NCBI GenBank assembly: GCA_034436755.1
Contig: DAOTVB010000084.1
Location: 1 to 64,000 of the forward strand
DNA: 64,000 nt
From: CAKZQX01 sp034436755
GTDB taxonomy: Bacteria > Chloroflexota > Chloroflexia > Chloroflexales > Chloroflexaceae
Direction: 5' to 3'
Positions within the stretch are counted from its first letter, which is position 1. Each line of letters begins with the position of its first letter. The notes under the pieces were generated by a model that saw nothing but the letters and a program-made list of their open reading frames with translations, was not told the origin of the DNA and did no database searches. Both the position numbers and the translations under genes were made by a program. Shown in pieces: positions 62,295 to 64,000 of this stretch.

Positions 62295-62416
62295 GGGACA
62301 GGGGACAGGGGACAGGGGACAGGAGATAGGAGATAGGAGATAGGAGATAGGAGATAGGAGATAGGGTTGGTTCGCAAATAACCGTTAACCCCTAACCCCT
62401 AACCCTTAACCCCTAC
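62293..62416. repeat. 7-bp microsatellites (AGGGGAC, AGATAGG, CCCTAAC)
   Basis: AGGGGAC and AGATAGG heptamers repeat through 62293-62365, then AACCCCT/AACCCTT heptamers through 62384-62416, up to the acsF ribosome site. The first array overlaps the stop codon of the small gene. Unusual inside an operon. Confidence 0.75.
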
Positions 62417-62429
62417 AAGGAGGTAGGCG

Positions 62430-63518
62430 ATGGAACCGGGAATGAGTTTTACCACGCGGCACGCGCTGCAAGAGGCCATGCTGACGCCGCGTTTTTACAC
62501 GACTGATTTTGATCAGATTGACAAGTTGAATATTGAGCATCTGCGCGATGAGTTCGACTGGATTCGCAACGAGTTTGCGCGCGACTATAACCGGGATCAC
62601 TTTGTGCGCAACGAAGAGTTTCTGGCAAACTTTGATGATATGCCCGAGCGCGAGACCTTTATTGAGTTCCTGGAGCGGAGTTGCACCGCCGAGTTTAGCG
62701 GCTGCCTGCTCTACGCCGAGATGGTCAAGCATCTGAAAGATCCGACGCTGCGGGCGATTTTCCAGTATATGAGCCGCGACGAGGGCCGCCACGCCGGCTT
62801 TCTCAACCGGACGATGGGCGACCTGAATGTGGCGCTGAACCTGAGTGTGCTGCAGAAGCGCAAGAAGTATACGCACTTCAAGCCTAAATTTATCTTCTAT
62901 GCCACCTATTTGTCGGAGAAGATTGGCTATGCGCGCTACATCACCATTTTTCGGCATCTGCAGGCCCAACCGGACGGGATTATTCACCCGATCTTCAAAT
63001 GGTTTGAGGAGTGGTGCAACGACGAGTACCGCCACGGTGAGTTCTTCGCGCTGCTGATGCGCAGCCAACCGGAACTGCTACAAGGGGCCAACCGACGCTG
63101 GATTCGCTTCTTCCTGCTGGCGGTGTATGCCACGATGTATTTGAATGACGCGCGGCGGACCAACTTCTATAACGCGCTGAAGCTGAACTGGCGGGACTAT
63201 GATCAGCAGGTGATCCGACTGACCAACCAGATTACGACTCAGGTCTTCCCGGTGACATTGCCGGTTGAACATCCGGCCTTCTTCGACAACCTGGATGCCT
63301 GCGTCCGGTATGACCGGCGCATCCAGGAGTTGTCCCGCCGGAGTGATCCTATCGCGGTGGCCCAGGCGGCCCGGCTCAAAGCCGCCATCGGGCTGCGCCT
63401 GTTTGCAACCTACCGTCTGCCGCCGGTACCGACCCAGGCAGCGACCCGCTGGCAGGGGTTGGAGGGCTTCCCGAACTATCCCGGCCCCGGTTGGCGTGAA
63501 CGCACCGTATCCGCATAG
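62430..63518 (+). CDS. acsF: AcsF, oxygen-dependent Mg-protoporphyrin monomethyl ester cyclase
   Basis: 362 residues; AAGGAGGTAGGCG before the ATG. A ferritin-like di-iron protein with ligand motifs EFSGCLLYAEM, SRDEGRHAGF (ExxH) and CNDEYRHGEF (ExxH). Same ring-forming reaction as BchE but uses O2. The pair would let the cell make BChl across oxygen levels. Last complete gene of the run. Confidence 0.93.
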   Translation: MEPGMSFTTRHALQEAMLTPRFYTTDFDQIDKLNIEHLRDEFDWIRNEFARDYNRDHFVRNEEFLANFDDMPERETFIEFLERSCTAEFSGCLLYAEMVKHLKDPTLRAIFQYMSRDEGRHAGFLNRTMGDLNVALNLSVLQKRKKYTHFKPKFIFYATYLSEKIGYARYITIFRHLQAQPDGIIHPIFKWFEEWCNDEYRHGEFFALLMRSQPELLQGANRRWIRFFLLAVYATMYLNDARRTNFYNALKLNWRDYDQQVIRLTNQITTQVFPVTLPVEHPAFFDNLDACVRYDRRIQELSRRSDPIAVAQAARLKAAIGLRLFATYRLPPVPTQAATRWQGLEGFPNYPGPGWRERTVSA

Positions 63519-63589
63519 CCGATCAGTCGGCGGATGCCGGCGATCAGACCGGCTGCCGGCATCTGTGGATTGAATGAGAGAGAGGACAT

Positions 63590-64000
63590 ATGCGCTTTGT
63601 TTTTCTCACCATGGAGGGGACGCACAGCGCGGCCCTGCGCGAAGCAGCAGCGACTCTGCGCCAGACCCATGGGGTCGATCTCGATATCAGCCTCTACAAC
63701 ACCGCCCTCCTGCGCGAGGAAGCGGACTGGGAGCGGCTGACCCGCGATATTGCCCGCGCCGACTTCACCTTTGGTGCACGCCTCTTCGGGGAAGAGTGTG
63801 TGCGCGCGCTGGAGCGGGCGCTGGATCAGGCGCGCGGCCCGGTCTGCATTATCACCAGCAACCCGGCGCTGCTGCACAAGACCCGCATCGGCAAGTTCAC
63901 GCTGCAATCCCGCGATGAGGGCGAAGAGTCCGGCCTGCTGATGCAGTGGATCCGCAAGCTGCGGCCCAAAGGCGGGCAGGGCGAGGCGCGGCGACAACTG
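63590..64000 (+). CDS. bchH: BchH, magnesium chelatase large subunit (N-terminal part)
   Basis: 137 codons to the window edge from ATG 63590; GAGAGAGGACAT precedes it. MRFVFLTMEGTHSAALREAAATL, ISLYNTALLREEADWERL and RADFTFGARLFGEECVRAL match the N-terminus of BchH. The full protein is ~1200-1300 residues and inserts Mg2+ into protoporphyrin IX with BchD and BchI. It is the first committed step, so its position after acsF extends the run beyond the window. Confidence 0.9.
   Translation, partial: MRFVFLTMEGTHSAALREAAATLRQTHGVDLDISLYNTALLREEADWERLTRDIARADFTFGARLFGEECVRALERALDQARGPVCIITSNPALLHKTRIGKFTLQSRDEGEESGLLMQWIRKLRPKGGQGEARRQL

Noticed and set aside
1..64000. rRNA or tRNA genes
   Set aside because: None recognised by eye on either strand; a tRNAscan run would be decisive.

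Overview
This 64 kb window is GC-rich bacterial chromosome. Its right end carries a bacteriochlorophyll (BChl) biosynthesis run with the genes bchJ, bchE, bchN, bchB, bchL, bchM, a small unknown gene, acsF and the start of bchH. Having both the anaerobic (BchE) and the oxygen-dependent (AcsF) cyclase beside the dark-operative reductase BchNBL, with no purple-bacterial puf or crt genes nearby, suggests a filamentous anoxygenic phototroph of the Chloroflexales. The placement is inferred from gene content; no rRNA or tRNA gene was seen.

Layout. 0-7 kb: part of a type I CRISPR-Cas operon on the minus strand (cas3 with a C-terminal HD domain, cas8 with a probable internally translated cas11, cas7, start of cas5), a WYL regulator and a small HTH protein, with TGCAACA palindromes around them; no CRISPR array is in the window. 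7-12 kb: a frameshifted LLM-class oxidoreductase, a DsbA-like lipoprotein, a DASS/SLC13 anion transporter and a repeat-rich gap. 12-16.5 kb: glycolate utilisation (LctP/GlcA-type permease plus a GlcD-GlcE fusion). 17-25 kb: aldo/keto reductase, Uma2 protein, GAF-GAF-HD-GYP protein with a structured leader, DUF512 radical SAM protein, a truncated hypothetical gene and a secreted protein. 25-29 kb: a frameshifted membrane-anchored Cu/Zn-SOD-like protein and a methyltransferase fused to a BsuBI/PstI-type endonuclease. 29-38 kb: the ATP-grasp/alpha-E/transglutaminase trio, an MscS channel, a PD40-propeller lipoprotein, a nuclease remnant and small unknown genes. 38-52.5 kb: ABC transporter with a NarL-type two-component system, then housekeeping genes (fmdB-like, cysE, Uma2, cysS, fabI, prmA, manA, rsmE, ctpA). 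52.6-54.3 kb: a three-gene TIR cassette whose middle gene has an in-frame amber codon. 54.3-64 kb: the BChl run.

Between the genes lie several families of non-coding repeats. The most striking is a MITE-like element of about 200-265 bp with terminal repeats resembling AGGAGTTACGCGGT and an AT-rich, perfectly palindromic core. Four full copies differ in sequence, yet each core stem is still perfectly paired. A shorter element with matching ends has a clean 5-bp target duplication. A second MITE family has AGAGACTG ends. There are also REP-like palindromes, a perfect 110-bp tandem duplication and several 7-bp microsatellites.

Functionally the window mixes core metabolism and photosynthesis with scattered defence loci (CRISPR-Cas, restriction-modification fusion, TIR cassette) and five damaged genes: LLM oxidoreductase, SOD-like protein, 124-aa hypothetical, nuclease remnant and TIR-linked membrane protein.
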